This document shows positions 22,606 to 32,311 of a DNA stretch of 64,000 nucleotides, piece after piece (position 1 is the stretch's first letter; each line of letters starts with the position of its first letter). The notes under the pieces were generated by a model, which was not told the DNA's origin, did not search any database, and saw nothing but the letters and a program-made list of their open reading frames with translations. The stretch is from Acidocella aminolytica 101 = DSM 11237. Lineage in GTDB: Bacteria > Pseudomonadota > Alphaproteobacteria > Acetobacterales > Acetobacteraceae. A program made the position numbers and the translations under genes. The stretch spans positions 62,001 through 126,000 of the forward strand of contig NZ_FQVJ01000001.1 in the NCBI RefSeq assembly GCF_900129125.1, given 5' to 3'.

Positions 22606-24078
22606 GGGGCCTGTTTTCTTTTTAGTCGCTTAAGACGGCTTTCAGAGTTGACCCCAGAGTTCCCAACCGGGACAAGACTAAAAATAAGACGCTACGGGGC
22701 CACCATGTGAGGCCAGGGTCAACATTTTGGGGAAGCTCATATATCGAGGATTTGAAAACAGATCGTGTGACATAAGAATTTTGAATTTTTCGAAAAATTC
22801 TTTATCATATGGCGTACTGCTCAAAGTTGAGCATTAAAATGCGTCGTGATCAAAGCATATTCAAGCTTTACATCAGACCAGCCCGCAACGTGCTGCTCAA
22901 TCCAATCAAAGATAGAAAAATGCACAAACAGCTTGGCATCACGCGCGGCAAGGTCCTGCTCAGGATGTTCCAGTCGATAGTTGGAAGGGCAAGCTGAAAG
23001 GATAGACATACGCTTGGTATGAACCAAGGCCCCAAACTGAAATGGCAAATCACCAAATCGTCGAATATGCTCTAGGAAGATTGTTCCATTTTCAGTTAAA
23101 AACGAAAGATTTGTCAAGTCAGCGTCATATTATTGGCTTTAAATTTAAAGGTTCGTGGAGGCTGCGAGTCAGTCCAAGATTTTCATTGGGTGGCGCACCT
23201 CAAGATTTAGGAACATCAGCTTTTATACTGTGGCTTCATAAATCTTTGTATACCCGAACTGCGATTTTTCCGCCGCTTCCAGCGTGGCTGAACGATGCAG
23301 TTCCTTAAACATGGGAGTTTTAACCCACTTATCACCATTAACAAATCTAATATCGTCGCCACGCGCGGCTATAAGCTGGTATTACGAGCAGAGGCACAGT
23401 AGTCATTTAACTTGCGAATCGCGCGAATGCGGCCAGGAAAGCGCTGTTTATTTGTCGAGCCCTTCCCTGTGGCGTCTACTGCCCCCCCCTCGTCAACCGC
23501 GATAATTTTAAGCGATTTGATGCTTTGGCTCACGAGCGTATTCAGGCACCGATCAACTCAGGGAAAAATTTTGAAGCAGGGTAGCAAATCTGAAGCTTCA
23601 GTCTTAGATGTAGGTCTCCGGTCGCTTAGCGACGTGTTGTGCCCAACCAAACGTAAAAAACGATCTTCATAATCTCGGCAAAATCGAATGACTTCGATCG
23701 GCTTAATGTCTTGCAGATTAAGCTTCCCCGCAATATTCAGAGTTTTGTGCGGTGTCATGAGTTTTTTTGTGCTCCCCCCAGTCAAAAGAGCTAATGTCAA
23801 CGTGAAGATATCCAATCGTATCAAATAGGCGTTTAGCTTCGTGTAGGGTGCTGACTAGGTGGACCCGGCCGTTTGCCTGTATGTTGCGGCACGAGGTTAG
23901 ATCAGCCTGGAGTAGTGGGATGGCTTTCACCACGACAATACGTACAAGCGGCCTGCCGGTGAGCAAGCCGTGAATTCCCACTATCATTTAGTGGCGGAAA
24001 ATTCTTGTTTGGTAGGCTGGTGGTGACGAATCTTGCCTGGCGCGGGCCGCGAGCCAATCGCTCACCCCTAGCGATCTC
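22606..24078. other. Low-GC region of eroded sequence
   Basis: No intact gene is supported in these 1.47 kb. The base composition is clearly lower in GC than both flanks. Minus-strand reading frames at 22821-23117, 23558-23824 and 23718-23987 look partly protein-like (for example FLEHIRRFGDLPFQFGALVH and QDIKPIEVIRFCRDYEDRFL) but lack SD signals and match no family I know. They may be pieces of one frameshifted, acquired gene. A 77-base block bounded by GTTGACCC (22647-22654) and GGGTCAAC (22716-22723) could be an IS end remnant. Confidence 0.45.
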
Positions 24079-24546
24079 TCATTTTTCCTTAACCGTCTCC
24101 ATCACCACGCTGGTGGAGGTACTTGCCACGAAGGGCAAGGCAGAGATTTTCTCTCCCAGCACATCGCGGTAACGGCGAATATCCGGCGTACGGATTTTCA
24201 GCAGATAATCGAACCGCCCCGCGATCATGTGGCATTCCTCCACCTCCTTTACCTTTTTCACGGCCGCGTTAAAGCTTTCTAGGGCGTCTTCCTGCGTGCT
24301 GGTCAGCTTCACTTCGGCAAAGGCAACATGGTCCAGGCCCAGCTTAGCGGGGTTCACAATGGCCCTGAACCCTTCAATAAACCCGGACTCCATCAGCCGT
24401 TTCAGCCTCGTCTGGCAGGGGGTTTTGGAAAGCCCAACGCGGCTGGCGAGGTCTGTAATCGACAAACGGCCTTCTTTTTCGAGCACATCTAGGATTTTTC
24501 GGTCGAAGCCGTCTAACTCACTATAGATTTCGTTTTTTTTGGTCAT
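24079..24546 (-). CDS. Lrp/AsnC-family regulator of proline catabolism (PutR-like)
   Basis: 155 residues. The N-terminal helix-turn-helix reads LDGFDRKILDVLEKEGRLSI and TDLASRVGLSKTPCQTRLKR. The C-terminal RAM domain carries VEECHMIAGRFDYLLKIRTP. AGGA lies four bases before the ATG at 24546; the upstream in-frame extension has no such signal. It is divergent from putA with a 121-base AT-rich gap, the arrangement of Lrp-type PutR activators in alphaproteobacteria. It probably activates putA in response to proline (inference). Confidence 0.85.
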   Translation of the reverse strand: MTKKNEIYSELDGFDRKILDVLEKEGRLSITDLASRVGLSKTPCQTRLKRLMESGFIEGFRAIVNPAKLGLDHVAFAEVKLTSTQEDALESFNAAVKKVKEVEECHMIAGRFDYLLKIRTPDIRRYRDVLGEKISALPFVASTSTSVVMETVKEK

Positions 24547-24667
24547 TTTTCCTAAAAAACACGTTATAAAAGGGGAAAATATATGATTTTTGCTTAATTT
24601 CAAGCGGGTTTGTGTGTGCTTGAACTGCTATGCTCAGGGCTGACGCGTATTTAGAGAGTTGTCTGCA

Positions 24668-27600
24668 ATGGCTGTACCTCCTTTTGCTCATTTTGCCGTG
24701 CCTGTGCGCTCACAAAGCCCGTTGCGCCAGGCGATCACGCGGGCCTGCCGCTCTCCGGAGCCAGATTGCGTGCCGGCTCTACTGGATGCCGCGTATCTAA
24801 CAGATGAGCAGCACGCCGCCATGGAGGCGACGGCCCGGCGGCTCGTGCAGGCTTTGCGGGGTAAATATAAAGGCACCGGCGTGGAAGGGTTGGTCCAGGA
24901 ATACGCCCTTTCCAGCCAGGAGGGTGTAGCGCTGATGTGTCTAGCCGAGGCGCTGTTGCGGATTCCCGATGCCGATACGCGGGACGCGCTGATCCGCGAT
25001 AAAATCTCGGAAGGTGACTGGAAGGCCCATCTCGGCGGTAAGCGCTCCTTGTTTGTCAACGCTGCTACCTGGGGACTGGTGGTCACTGGCAAACTCACCA
25101 GCACGGTGAATGACCGCAGCTTGAGCGCCGCCCTGACGCGTTTAATTGCCCGTTGCGGCGAGCCGGTTATCCGCCACGGCGTTGACCTGGCGATGCGGAT
25201 GATGGGCGAGCAATTCGTGATGGGCCAGACGATCGAGGCAGCCCTGAGCCGTGCCCGTAAGCTGGAGGCACGGGGGTTCCGTTATTCTTACGACATGCTG
25301 GGCGAAGCCGCAGCCACGGCTGCGGATGCGGCGCGTTATTTCGCGGATTATGAGCGCGCCATCCACGCCATTGGCAAAGCGGCGGCCGGGCGAGGCGTTT
25401 ATGAAGGACCCGGCATTTCCATCAAGCTGTCCGCTTTGCACCCACGCTATTGTCGCGCCCAGGCGGAGCGCGTGATGGCTGAGTTGCTGCCCCATGTGCG
25501 CAGCCTCGCCCAACTCGCCAAATCCTACGATATGGGCCTGAATATCGATGCCGAGGAAGCAGACCGGCTGGAACTGTCCCTGGATATTCTGGAGGAGCTG
25601 AGCTTCGACCCCGCGCTGAGTGGTTGGAACGGGTTGGGCTTCGTCGTGCAAGCCTATGGCAAACGCTGCCCTTTCGTCATCGACTATCTGATCGACCTTG
25701 CCCAGCGCGCCGGGCGGCGGTTGATGGTGCGGTTGGTAAAGGGCGCCTATTGGGACGCTGAAATCAAACGCGCCCAGCTCGACGGGTTGCCGGATTTCCC
25801 AGTATATACTCGCAAAATCTATACGGATGTCTCTTACATCGCCTGCGCGCGCAAGCTACTGGCCGCGCCGGAGGTCGTTTTCCCGCAATTCGCCACCCAT
25901 AACGCGCAAACGTTGGCCAGCCTCTACCATCTCGCCGGGCCGGATTTCCGTCCTGGGCAATATGAGTTCCAATGCCTGCACGGTATGGGCGAGCCGCTTT
26001 ATGATGAGGTCGTGGGACAGGAGACATTGGCCCGTCCCTGCCGGATTTACGCGCCGGTGGGCACGCATGAAACGCTGCTGGCCTATCTGGTCCGTCGCCT
26101 GCTGGAGAATGGCGCTAACTCCTCCTTCGTTAACCGCATTGCGGACCCCGCTGTGCCGGTGGACGCGCTGATCGCTGACCCAGCTAAAACCGTGGCGGCC
26201 ATGGCGGTTATTGGCGAACCACACGGCAAAATCGCGCTGCCCAGGGCGCTTTATGGTGCCGTGCGTCCAAATTCAGAGGGCCTGGACCTTACTAGCGAGG
26301 CTACGCTCGCCCATCTGTCGGAGAATCTTGTCGCCACGGCCAAAACCAGTTGGCAAGCCACGCCGTTGCTAGCCGAAGGAGAAGCCACCGGGCCGGTCCA
26401 GCCAGTGCGCAACCCCGGTGATCATCGTGACAAGGTCGGCGGGGTCATGGAGCTGGATGCCAGCGAAGCCCCACGTGCTGCGCAACTGGCTGCTTCCTAC
26501 GCCCCTATCTGGGCCGACACGCCCCCCGCGGAACGCGCCGCCAAGCTGGAAGCCGCAGCAGAGCTGATGCAGGCGCGGATGGAAATGCTGATGGGCCTCG
26601 CCATCCGCGAAGCAGGTAAAACCGCCGCGAACGCGGTGGGGGAGGTACGGGAGGCTATCGATTTTCTGCGCTATTATGCGGCCCAGGCCCGCCAGACATT
26701 AACTCCGGCGCAGACGCCGCTGGGGCTGGTTCTTTGCATCAGTCCTTGGAATTTCCCTCTCGCCATTTTCACCGGCCAGATCACGGCGGCTCTGGCGGCA
26801 GGGAATGTCGTCCTCGCCAAACCGGCTGAAACAACGCCGCTCATCGCCTATGAAGCCGTGAAGATTCTGCATGAGGCCGGTATTCCGCGCGGCGCGCTGC
26901 AATTCACCCCAGGTGGCGCGGCGTTGGGTGCCGCGCTGGTTGATGCGCCGGACGTCGCGGGTGTTATGTTCACCGGCTCAACTGAGGTCGCACGGCTTAT
27001 CCAGGCCCAGCTTGCCAAGCGGCTGTCTCCGGATGGTCGGCCGATCCCACTGATCGCTGAGACCGGCGGGCAGAATGCGATGATTGTTGATTCCTCAGCT
27101 TTGGCGGAGCAGGTGGTAGCGGACGTTTTGGCCTCGGCGTTCGACAGTGCCGGGCAGCGCTGCTCCGCGCTGCGTGTGCTATGTTTGCAGGAGGATGTGG
27201 CCGAGCGCACCCTCACCATGCTGCGAGGCGCTTGCCGGGAATTGCGGATTGGCCGGACCGATCGCTTGTCAACGGATATCGGGCCGGTAATCACCGCTGC
27301 CGCCCAGGCCCAAATCACCGATCATATCGAGACTATGCGCGCAAAGGGCTGCAGGATCGATCAGATACCACTTCCGGAAGAGTGCGTGCACGGCACCTAT
27401 GTTCCGCCCACGATCATCGAAATCGCTTCACTCTCCATGCTGGGGCGCGAGGTATTCGGCCCCGTTCTGCATGTTCTGCGCTATAAGCGGGACCAGATCG
27501 ACGCGCTGATCGCCCAGATCAATGCCACCGGATATGGGCTGACATTCGGCCTGCATACGAGATTGGATGAAACTATCACCTATGTCACCAACCGGGTGAA

Positions 27601-28306
27601 GGCAGGTAATCTCTACATCAACCGTAATATCATCGGTGCGGTGGTGGGCGTGCAGCCTTTCGGTGGTCGCGGCTTGTCCGGCACCGGGCCAAAGGCGGGT
27701 GGGCCGCTTTATGTCAGACGGCTCACGAAAAACCCGCCTGGCTTAGATGGTCTGATCGGGACAGGGGAGACGCACATTCTGCGGGACTTTACCCTCTGGC
27801 TGGAAGAGCAGGGCGAACGTGGCGCGGCCGATTTCGCACGTACCTGCGGGCAGCGCTCGTTGCTCGGCCTGCGCCGTGAGCTGGATGGGCCGGTGGGCGA
27901 GCGCAATATTTATGAGGTCCATCCTCGCGGTCGGATCCTGCTGGCGCCGGAGACAAAGACAGGGCTGTACCGCCAACTCGCGGCTTCTCTGGCGGCGGGG
28001 AACATGGCGGTTATTGATGATACCCCGCAATGGCGGACGGCGCTGTCCAGCCTGCCTGCATCGGTCTCCGCCGCCGTTGTCTGGAGCCAGGACTGGGCGC
28101 AATCCCCCCCCCTCGCTGGCGCGCTGGTTGAGGGCGGCCCGACCCGGGTAGAGGCGCTAAACCAACGCCTTGCCGCGTTATCGGGGCCTTTGGTTCCGGT
28201 GCAAACTGGCCCGGATTATTGCCCGAACGGGCTGATCGAAGAGGTTTCCATTTCGGTTAATACAACTGCGGCAGGGGGCAATGCCAGCCTCATGGCGATC
28301 GGCTAA
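24668..28306 (+). CDS. putA: Bifunctional proline dehydrogenase / P5C dehydrogenase PutA
   Basis: 1212 residues. The FAD-dependent proline dehydrogenase barrel includes KLSALHPRY (from 253) and MVRLVKGAYWDAEIKRAQ. The aldehyde dehydrogenase half includes ISPWNFPLAIF (about 691-701), general-base Glu798 in AETGGQNA and catalytic Cys832 in SAGQRCSALRV. A C-terminal region of about 170 residues closes the protein, as in long PutAs. It converts proline to glutamate at the membrane, feeding electrons to quinone. There is no N-terminal ribbon-helix-helix domain, so unlike E. coli PutA it cannot repress its own gene; the divergent Lrp protein fills that role. A TTG three codons upstream is an alternative start. 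Confidence 0.95.
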   Translation: MAVPPFAHFAVPVRSQSPLRQAITRACRSPEPDCVPALLDAAYLTDEQHAAMEATARRLVQALRGKYKGTGVEGLVQEYALSSQEGVALMCLAEALLRIPDADTRDALIRDKISEGDWKAHLGGKRSLFVNAATWGLVVTGKLTSTVNDRSLSAALTRLIARCGEPVIRHGVDLAMRMMGEQFVMGQTIEAALSRARKLEARGFRYSYDMLGEAAATAADAARYFADYERAIHAIGKAAAGRGVYEGPGISIKLSALHPRYCRAQAERVMAELLPHVRSLAQLAKSYDMGLNIDAEEADRLELSLDILEELSFDPALSGWNGLGFVVQAYGKRCPFVIDYLIDLAQRAGRRLMVRLVKGAYWDAEIKRAQLDGLPDFPVYTRKIYTDVSYIACARKLLAAPEVVFPQFATHNAQTLASLYHLAGPDFRPGQYEFQCLHGMGEPLYDEVVGQETLARPCRIYAPVGTHETLLAYLVRRLLENGANSSFVNRIADPAVPVDALIADPAKTVAAMAVIGEPHGKIALPRALYGAVRPNSEGLDLTSEATLAHLSENLVATAKTSWQATPLLAEGEATGPVQPVRNPGDHRDKVGGVMELDASEAPRAAQLAASYAPIWADTPPAERAAKLEAAAELMQARMEMLMGLAIREAGKTAANAVGEVREAIDFLRYYAAQARQTLTPAQTPLGLVLCISPWNFPLAIFTGQITAALAAGNVVLAKPAETTPLIAYEAVKILHEAGIPRGALQFTPGGAALGAALVDAPDVAGVMFTGSTEVARLIQAQLAKRLSPDGRPIPLIAETGGQNAMIVDSSALAEQVVADVLASAFDSAGQRCSALRVLCLQEDVAERTLTMLRGACRELRIGRTDRLSTDIGPVITAAAQAQITDHIETMRAKGCRIDQIPLPEECVHGTYVPPTIIEIASLSMLGREVFGPVLHVLRYKRDQIDALIAQINATGYGLTFGLHTRLDETITYVTNRVKAGNLYINRNIIGAVVGVQPFGGRGLSGTGPKAGGPLYVRRLTKNPPGLDGLIGTGETHILRDFTLWLEEQGERGAADFARTCGQRSLLGLRRELDGPVGERNIYEVHPRGRILLAPETKTGLYRQLAASLAAGNMAVIDDTPQWRTALSSLPASVSAAVVWSQDWAQSPPLAGALVEGGPTRVEALNQRLAALSGPLVPVQTGPDYCPNGLIEEVSISVNTTAAGGNASLMAIG

Positions 28307-28531
28307 GCGGCTTGGTATGGAAAAGTGGTTCTTGGAATGAAAACGCTTTAGTTTATCTCTGGGTTTTTAAAGAATATAAGGGTTGGATTCAAAACACGGC
28401 ATCCTGTTCATGTGATGCTTCTAAAGTAAGAGATGCATCTCCAAGCATGACAAATCGTGGCAAAGCGTGGATAAGTTACCGTGTGCGTTATTTGAGTCAC
28501 GTATCCTCGATTGAGCAAACGGGAGGTTTGA

Positions 28532-29671
28532 ATGTTGCGTAAGATTGGAACGAGCGTAGCGGCGTTGCTGGCTTTGGCGGTGCCGGGGGCAGCAGCTATG
28601 GCTGCGCCAAGCCCGATTAAGATTGGCGTGCAGGCGCCCATTACCGGTGCCTATGCCGTGGAAGGGCAGGGTATCGAAAAGGCCGTGAAGCTGCTTGCAG
28701 AGGAGCAAAACAGCAAGGGTGGTCTGCTCGGGCGCCAGATTGAAGTGAAGGTCTGTGATGATCAGGGCCAAGCTGCGCAGGCAGCCATCTGTGCCCGTCA
28801 GTTGGTGAATGATGGCGTGGTCGCCGTGATCGGCTCTTACACCAGTGGAGCGGCCCTGGCCGCCGAGCCGATTTACGCGCGCGCGAATGTTATCCAGACC
28901 TCGGACGGCACCAGCAACAAGCTGCTCGCCCGTGGTTACAAAACCTGGTTCGGCAACGCCGCGCCCAACAGCGCTGAAGCCAGATTCACCGCTGATTACA
29001 TGGTGAATGTGCGCAAGTTCAAGCGTATTGCCGTGGTCACGGACCATTCCAGCTTCGCAACTGGACTTGCCGATGCGGTTGAAGCCAACATCAAGTCTGA
29101 CCATGGCAACGTGATCGACAAAGCCTACATCAATGCTGGGTCGCAGAATTTTACCCCCGTGCTCACGCAGCTTAAATCGCTGAACCCGGATGCTGTTTAC
29201 TTCTCCGGCTATTATAGTGATGGCGCGCTGATCAAGGCGCAGATGGCGCAGCTTGGCGTCAAGGCTGTGTTTGTCGGCGGTGATGCCAACCAGAATGTCG
29301 ATTTCGGTAAAATCGCGGGCACTGCCGCAGCTGGTGCTATTATCATCAACGTGCCCGGCCCGGAACAGCTGCCTTATCCAGCGGCCAAGGCGTTTGTTGC
29401 AGCCTATCAGGCCAAATATAACCAGGCTCCGCCTTCAGTTTTCACTCTGACGAATGCTGACGGCATGCGCGCAGTATTGCAGGCCATTGAAAAAACCAAC
29501 AGTGTAAACCCCGGTAAGCTGGAACATTATCTGCATAATATGAAGCAGTTTGACGGCCTCACCGGCTCCTTCGTCTGGAACGCGAAGGGCGAGCGCGTGG
29601 GCAGCCCGTTCACGGCGTTCGAGGTGCAGGCTGATGGCAGCTACAAGATTGTTTATCCGGCTGCTGGCTGA
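28532..29671 (+). CDS. Branched-chain amino acid ABC transporter, substrate-binding protein
   Basis: 379 residues with a signal peptide ending near residue 25 (AAAMA) and the type I periplasmic-binding fold of LivJ/LivK (IKIGVQAPITGAYAVEGQGI at the N-terminus, VVAVIGSYTSGAALAAEPIY, FVGGDANQN). GGGAGG lies five bases before the ATG. It heads a same-strand run of permease and ATPase genes (livHMGF). It binds a hydrophobic or branched amino acid in the periplasm, but ligand specificity cannot be read directly; the putA gene upstream leaves proline-like ligands possible. Confidence 0.9.
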   Translation: MLRKIGTSVAALLALAVPGAAAMAAPSPIKIGVQAPITGAYAVEGQGIEKAVKLLAEEQNSKGGLLGRQIEVKVCDDQGQAAQAAICARQLVNDGVVAVIGSYTSGAALAAEPIYARANVIQTSDGTSNKLLARGYKTWFGNAAPNSAEARFTADYMVNVRKFKRIAVVTDHSSFATGLADAVEANIKSDHGNVIDKAYINAGSQNFTPVLTQLKSLNPDAVYFSGYYSDGALIKAQMAQLGVKAVFVGGDANQNVDFGKIAGTAAAGAIIINVPGPEQLPYPAAKAFVAAYQAKYNQAPPSVFTLTNADGMRAVLQAIEKTNSVNPGKLEHYLHNMKQFDGLTGSFVWNAKGERVGSPFTAFEVQADGSYKIVYPAAG

Positions 29672-29706
29672 GTTTTGATTTGACGCGCTGAGGGGAGACA
29701 GGCGCC

Positions 29707-30609
29707 ATGGGGACTTTTATTCAACAGATGTTCAACGGCCTCACGGTTGGCGGCATCTATGCGCTGATCGCGCTGGGCTATACGATGGTCTATGGCGTGA
29801 TGCGGCTGATCAATTTCGCACATGGCGATTTGTGCATTCTCGGCGCGTTTGTTGGTTTAACCTTCATCACCTCTTTTGGCGGGGGCGGGCATCTTGGTGC
29901 CGCCATGGTGATCTTCGCTTTCGTCGCGGCGGTGCTGGTGGTGGCAGCGGCAGGTGTGTTGCTGGAACTTGCCGCCTACCGCCCCCTACGTAAAGCGGAC
30001 AGGCTGGCGGCGGTGGTGTCTGCACTGGGCGCCTCCATGCTGATTGAAAATGGCATCATGCTGGTCTGGAGCCCCCAGGTCAGCGTGTTTCCTTCTGGCT
30101 TGCTGCCGACCACTACATATCATATCGCGGGCGCTTCCATCAGCTTCGTGCAGGTCATGATCATTGCCGTGTCCTTTGTTCTCATGGCGGCGCTGTATCT
30201 CTTCGTGAATCACACACGCTTTGGCACCGCCATCCGCGCCGCCGCCATCGACCAGGACGCTGCGCGGCTCATGGGCATCAACGTTAACCGCGTGATTGCG
30301 AGTGTGTTCGTCATCGGCCCGGCGCTGGGCGCGGTGGGTGGCTTGTTTGTCGGTATTTATTACCGTGAAGTCTATTTCACTATGGGCTGGACCTATGGGC
30401 TCTACGCCTTCATCGCGGCGATTCTTGGTGGTATCGGTAATATTCCGGGTGCTATGATTGGCGGTATTCTACTTGGCCTGTTCAACGCCTTCGCCGCTGG
30501 CTATTTGTCCAGCTCCTGGCAGGACGCCATCACCTTCGCCTTGCTGATCGGGATTCTTCTTGTCCGTCCGACGGGGATTCTGGGCGAGCGAGTGGCGGAG
30601 AAAGTGTAA
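29707..30609 (+). CDS. livH: Branched-chain amino acid ABC transporter permease LivH
   Basis: 300 residues with about eight membrane helices and the LivH start QQMFNGLTVGGIYALIALGY followed by TMVYGVMRLINFAHGD, the strongly conserved family signature. It carries the GIGNIPGAMIGGILLGL coupling region near the C-terminus. GAGGGGAGA lies ahead of the ATG. Its stop overlaps the livM start by one base (TAATG), so the two membrane subunits are co-translated. Confidence 0.95.
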   Translation: MGTFIQQMFNGLTVGGIYALIALGYTMVYGVMRLINFAHGDLCILGAFVGLTFITSFGGGGHLGAAMVIFAFVAAVLVVAAAGVLLELAAYRPLRKADRLAAVVSALGASMLIENGIMLVWSPQVSVFPSGLLPTTTYHIAGASISFVQVMIIAVSFVLMAALYLFVNHTRFGTAIRAAAIDQDAARLMGINVNRVIASVFVIGPALGAVGGLFVGIYYREVYFTMGWTYGLYAFIAAILGGIGNIPGAMIGGILLGLFNAFAAGYLSSSWQDAITFALLIGILLVRPTGILGERVAEKV

Positions 30610-31535
30610 TGCAAAATCTCGCAACAAAATATGGCGGCGCGCTGCTCTGGATTGTGGGTCTCGGCCTGCCGCTGGCGCTGAACGATGCCTGGGTGGCGAT
30701 TGCCGCCATGTTCGCCATTTACAGCGTTGTCGCCTTGTCTGAAGACATCATCCTTGGCCGTGGCGGCATGTTCGATATGGGGCATGCGGTTTATTTCGGT
30801 ATCGGCGCTTACGTCACCGGCATTTTGAATGTGAATTACGGCTGGCCGATTTTCGCCACCATGCCTGTGGCGATGCTGCTGGCGGCGGCGGTGGGCGCCT
30901 TGCTGGCCGGGCCGCTGATCCGCTTGCGTGGGGATTATCTGCTGGTCGCCAGCATTGGCTTCAATGCCATCTTTGTTCTGGCGATGCAGAATAACCTACT
31001 TGGCCTCACCGGCGGGTCGGATGGTGTCGCGGGCCTTGATATTCCTCGTCTGTTTGGGTTTCAGTTGGCGAGCCAGAATAGCATGTTCTGGCTGGATTGG
31101 GTCGTGCTCGGCCTCGTGATTCTGCTGATGAATAATCTCGACCGTTCCGAGTTCGGCCGCACCTTGCGCTACCTGAAACAGGATGAGCTAGCTGCGACCA
31201 TGATCGGTGTTGATCCCCGCAAGGCCAAAACACTGGCCTTTGCGCTGGGGGCCGCCGTTGCCGGGCTGGCGGGCACCTTGTTTGCGGTGCAGCTTTCAAC
31301 GGTCAGCCCGTCCTCTTTTGTTTTCACCGAATCCGTCACGCTGTTTGCCATCGTCATCGTTGGCGGGCAGGGCTCCGTGCCGGGTGTGCTTCTGGGCACG
31401 GCGCTTATGTTTGTGCTGCCGGAAGTGTTTCGCGGGCTCGCGCAATACCGTTATCTTGTGTTCGGCTTCGCGATGATTCTGGTAATGGTTCTGCGGCCGC
31501 AAGGGCTTTGGCCTCGTCGGAGGGCCCGCGCATGA
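30609..31535 (+). CDS. livM: Branched-chain amino acid ABC transporter permease LivM
   Basis: 308 residues, eight to ten membrane helices. Conserved LivM segments include LSEDIILGRGGMFDMGHAVY, FGIGAYV, LLVASIGFNAIFVLAMQNN, LGLTGGSDGVAGLDIP and VIVGGQGSVPGVLLGTALMF. It forms the second half of the channel with LivH. It starts one base into the livH stop and ends in an ATGA overlap with livG, giving a tightly coupled operon. Confidence 0.95.
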   Translation: MQNLATKYGGALLWIVGLGLPLALNDAWVAIAAMFAIYSVVALSEDIILGRGGMFDMGHAVYFGIGAYVTGILNVNYGWPIFATMPVAMLLAAAVGALLAGPLIRLRGDYLLVASIGFNAIFVLAMQNNLLGLTGGSDGVAGLDIPRLFGFQLASQNSMFWLDWVVLGLVILLMNNLDRSEFGRTLRYLKQDELAATMIGVDPRKAKTLAFALGAAVAGLAGTLFAVQLSTVSPSSFVFTESVTLFAIVIVGGQGSVPGVLLGTALMFVLPEVFRGLAQYRYLVFGFAMILVMVLRPQGLWPRRRARA

Positions 31536-32311
31536 CCGCTTTATTGGAATTGCGCAATCTTGGCATCCGTTTCGGTGGCCTGCGCGCGGTAAATGATCTT
31601 TCCTTCACCATCGAACCCGGGCAGATTGTGGCCCTCATCGGCCCCAACGGCGCCGGCAAAACAACCGCCTTCAACATGATCACCGGCGTTTATAAACCCA
31701 CAGAAGGGCAGGTTCTGTTTGCAGGCCGGGACATGACCGGCAACCCGCCTTATCGCATCGCCGGCGCGGGCATCATGCGCACTTTCCAGACCATCCGGCT
31801 GTTCTCAGATATGTCGGTGCTGGAAAATGTGCGTGCCGGATGCCATTTGCGGGTGCGCCAAAGCTGGTGGCAAGGTCTGCTCGGCCTGCCCGTGCAGCGG
31901 CGTGAGGAAAAGGCGTTGACCGAGCGCGCGCATGAAATCCTGCACCGGCTCAACCTCGACCAGTTCGCGCATGAGCTTGCAGTCGCCTTGCCGTACGGCG
32001 TGCAAAGGCGCGTTGAACTCGCACGCACTTTGGCTGCGGACCCGAAGTTGATTATTCTTGACGAACCCGCCGCTGGTTTGAACGACAATGAATCAGCCGC
32101 GCTAAGCCAGTCGATCTTCAGCATCCGCGACAAAGGCATCACGATCCTGCTGGTTGAACACGACATGAACGTGGTGATGAACGTGGCCGACAAAATCGTG
32201 GTGATCAATTTCGGCGAAAAAATAGCCGAGGGCCTGCCGGATGAGATCCGCAACGACCCCCGCGTGATCGAAGCCTATCTGGGCCGTGACGATGAGGAGG
32301 AGATATCGTGA
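31532..32311 (+). CDS. livG: Branched-chain amino acid ABC transporter ATPase LivG
   Basis: 259 residues starting at the ATG that overlaps the livM stop (ATGA). An upstream in-frame start at 31508 lies inside livM and is less likely. Walker A is GPNGAGKT, Q-loop FQTIRLF, the signature region reads LPYGVQRRVELARTLA (typical of LivG instead of LSGG), Walker B LIILDEPAAGLND, and the switch His is in LLVEHDM. It is a cytosolic ATPase working with LivF. Confidence 0.95.
   Translation: MTALLELRNLGIRFGGLRAVNDLSFTIEPGQIVALIGPNGAGKTTAFNMITGVYKPTEGQVLFAGRDMTGNPPYRIAGAGIMRTFQTIRLFSDMSVLENVRAGCHLRVRQSWWQGLLGLPVQRREEKALTERAHEILHRLNLDQFAHELAVALPYGVQRRVELARTLAADPKLIILDEPAAGLNDNESAALSQSIFSIRDKGITILLVEHDMNVVMNVADKIVVINFGEKIAEGLPDEIRNDPRVIEAYLGRDDEEEIS

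Noticed and set aside
22821-23117. 98-codon minus-strand frame as a real gene
   Set aside because: It begins with TTG without an SD and lies in a degraded low-GC stretch; kept only as part of the eroded region.
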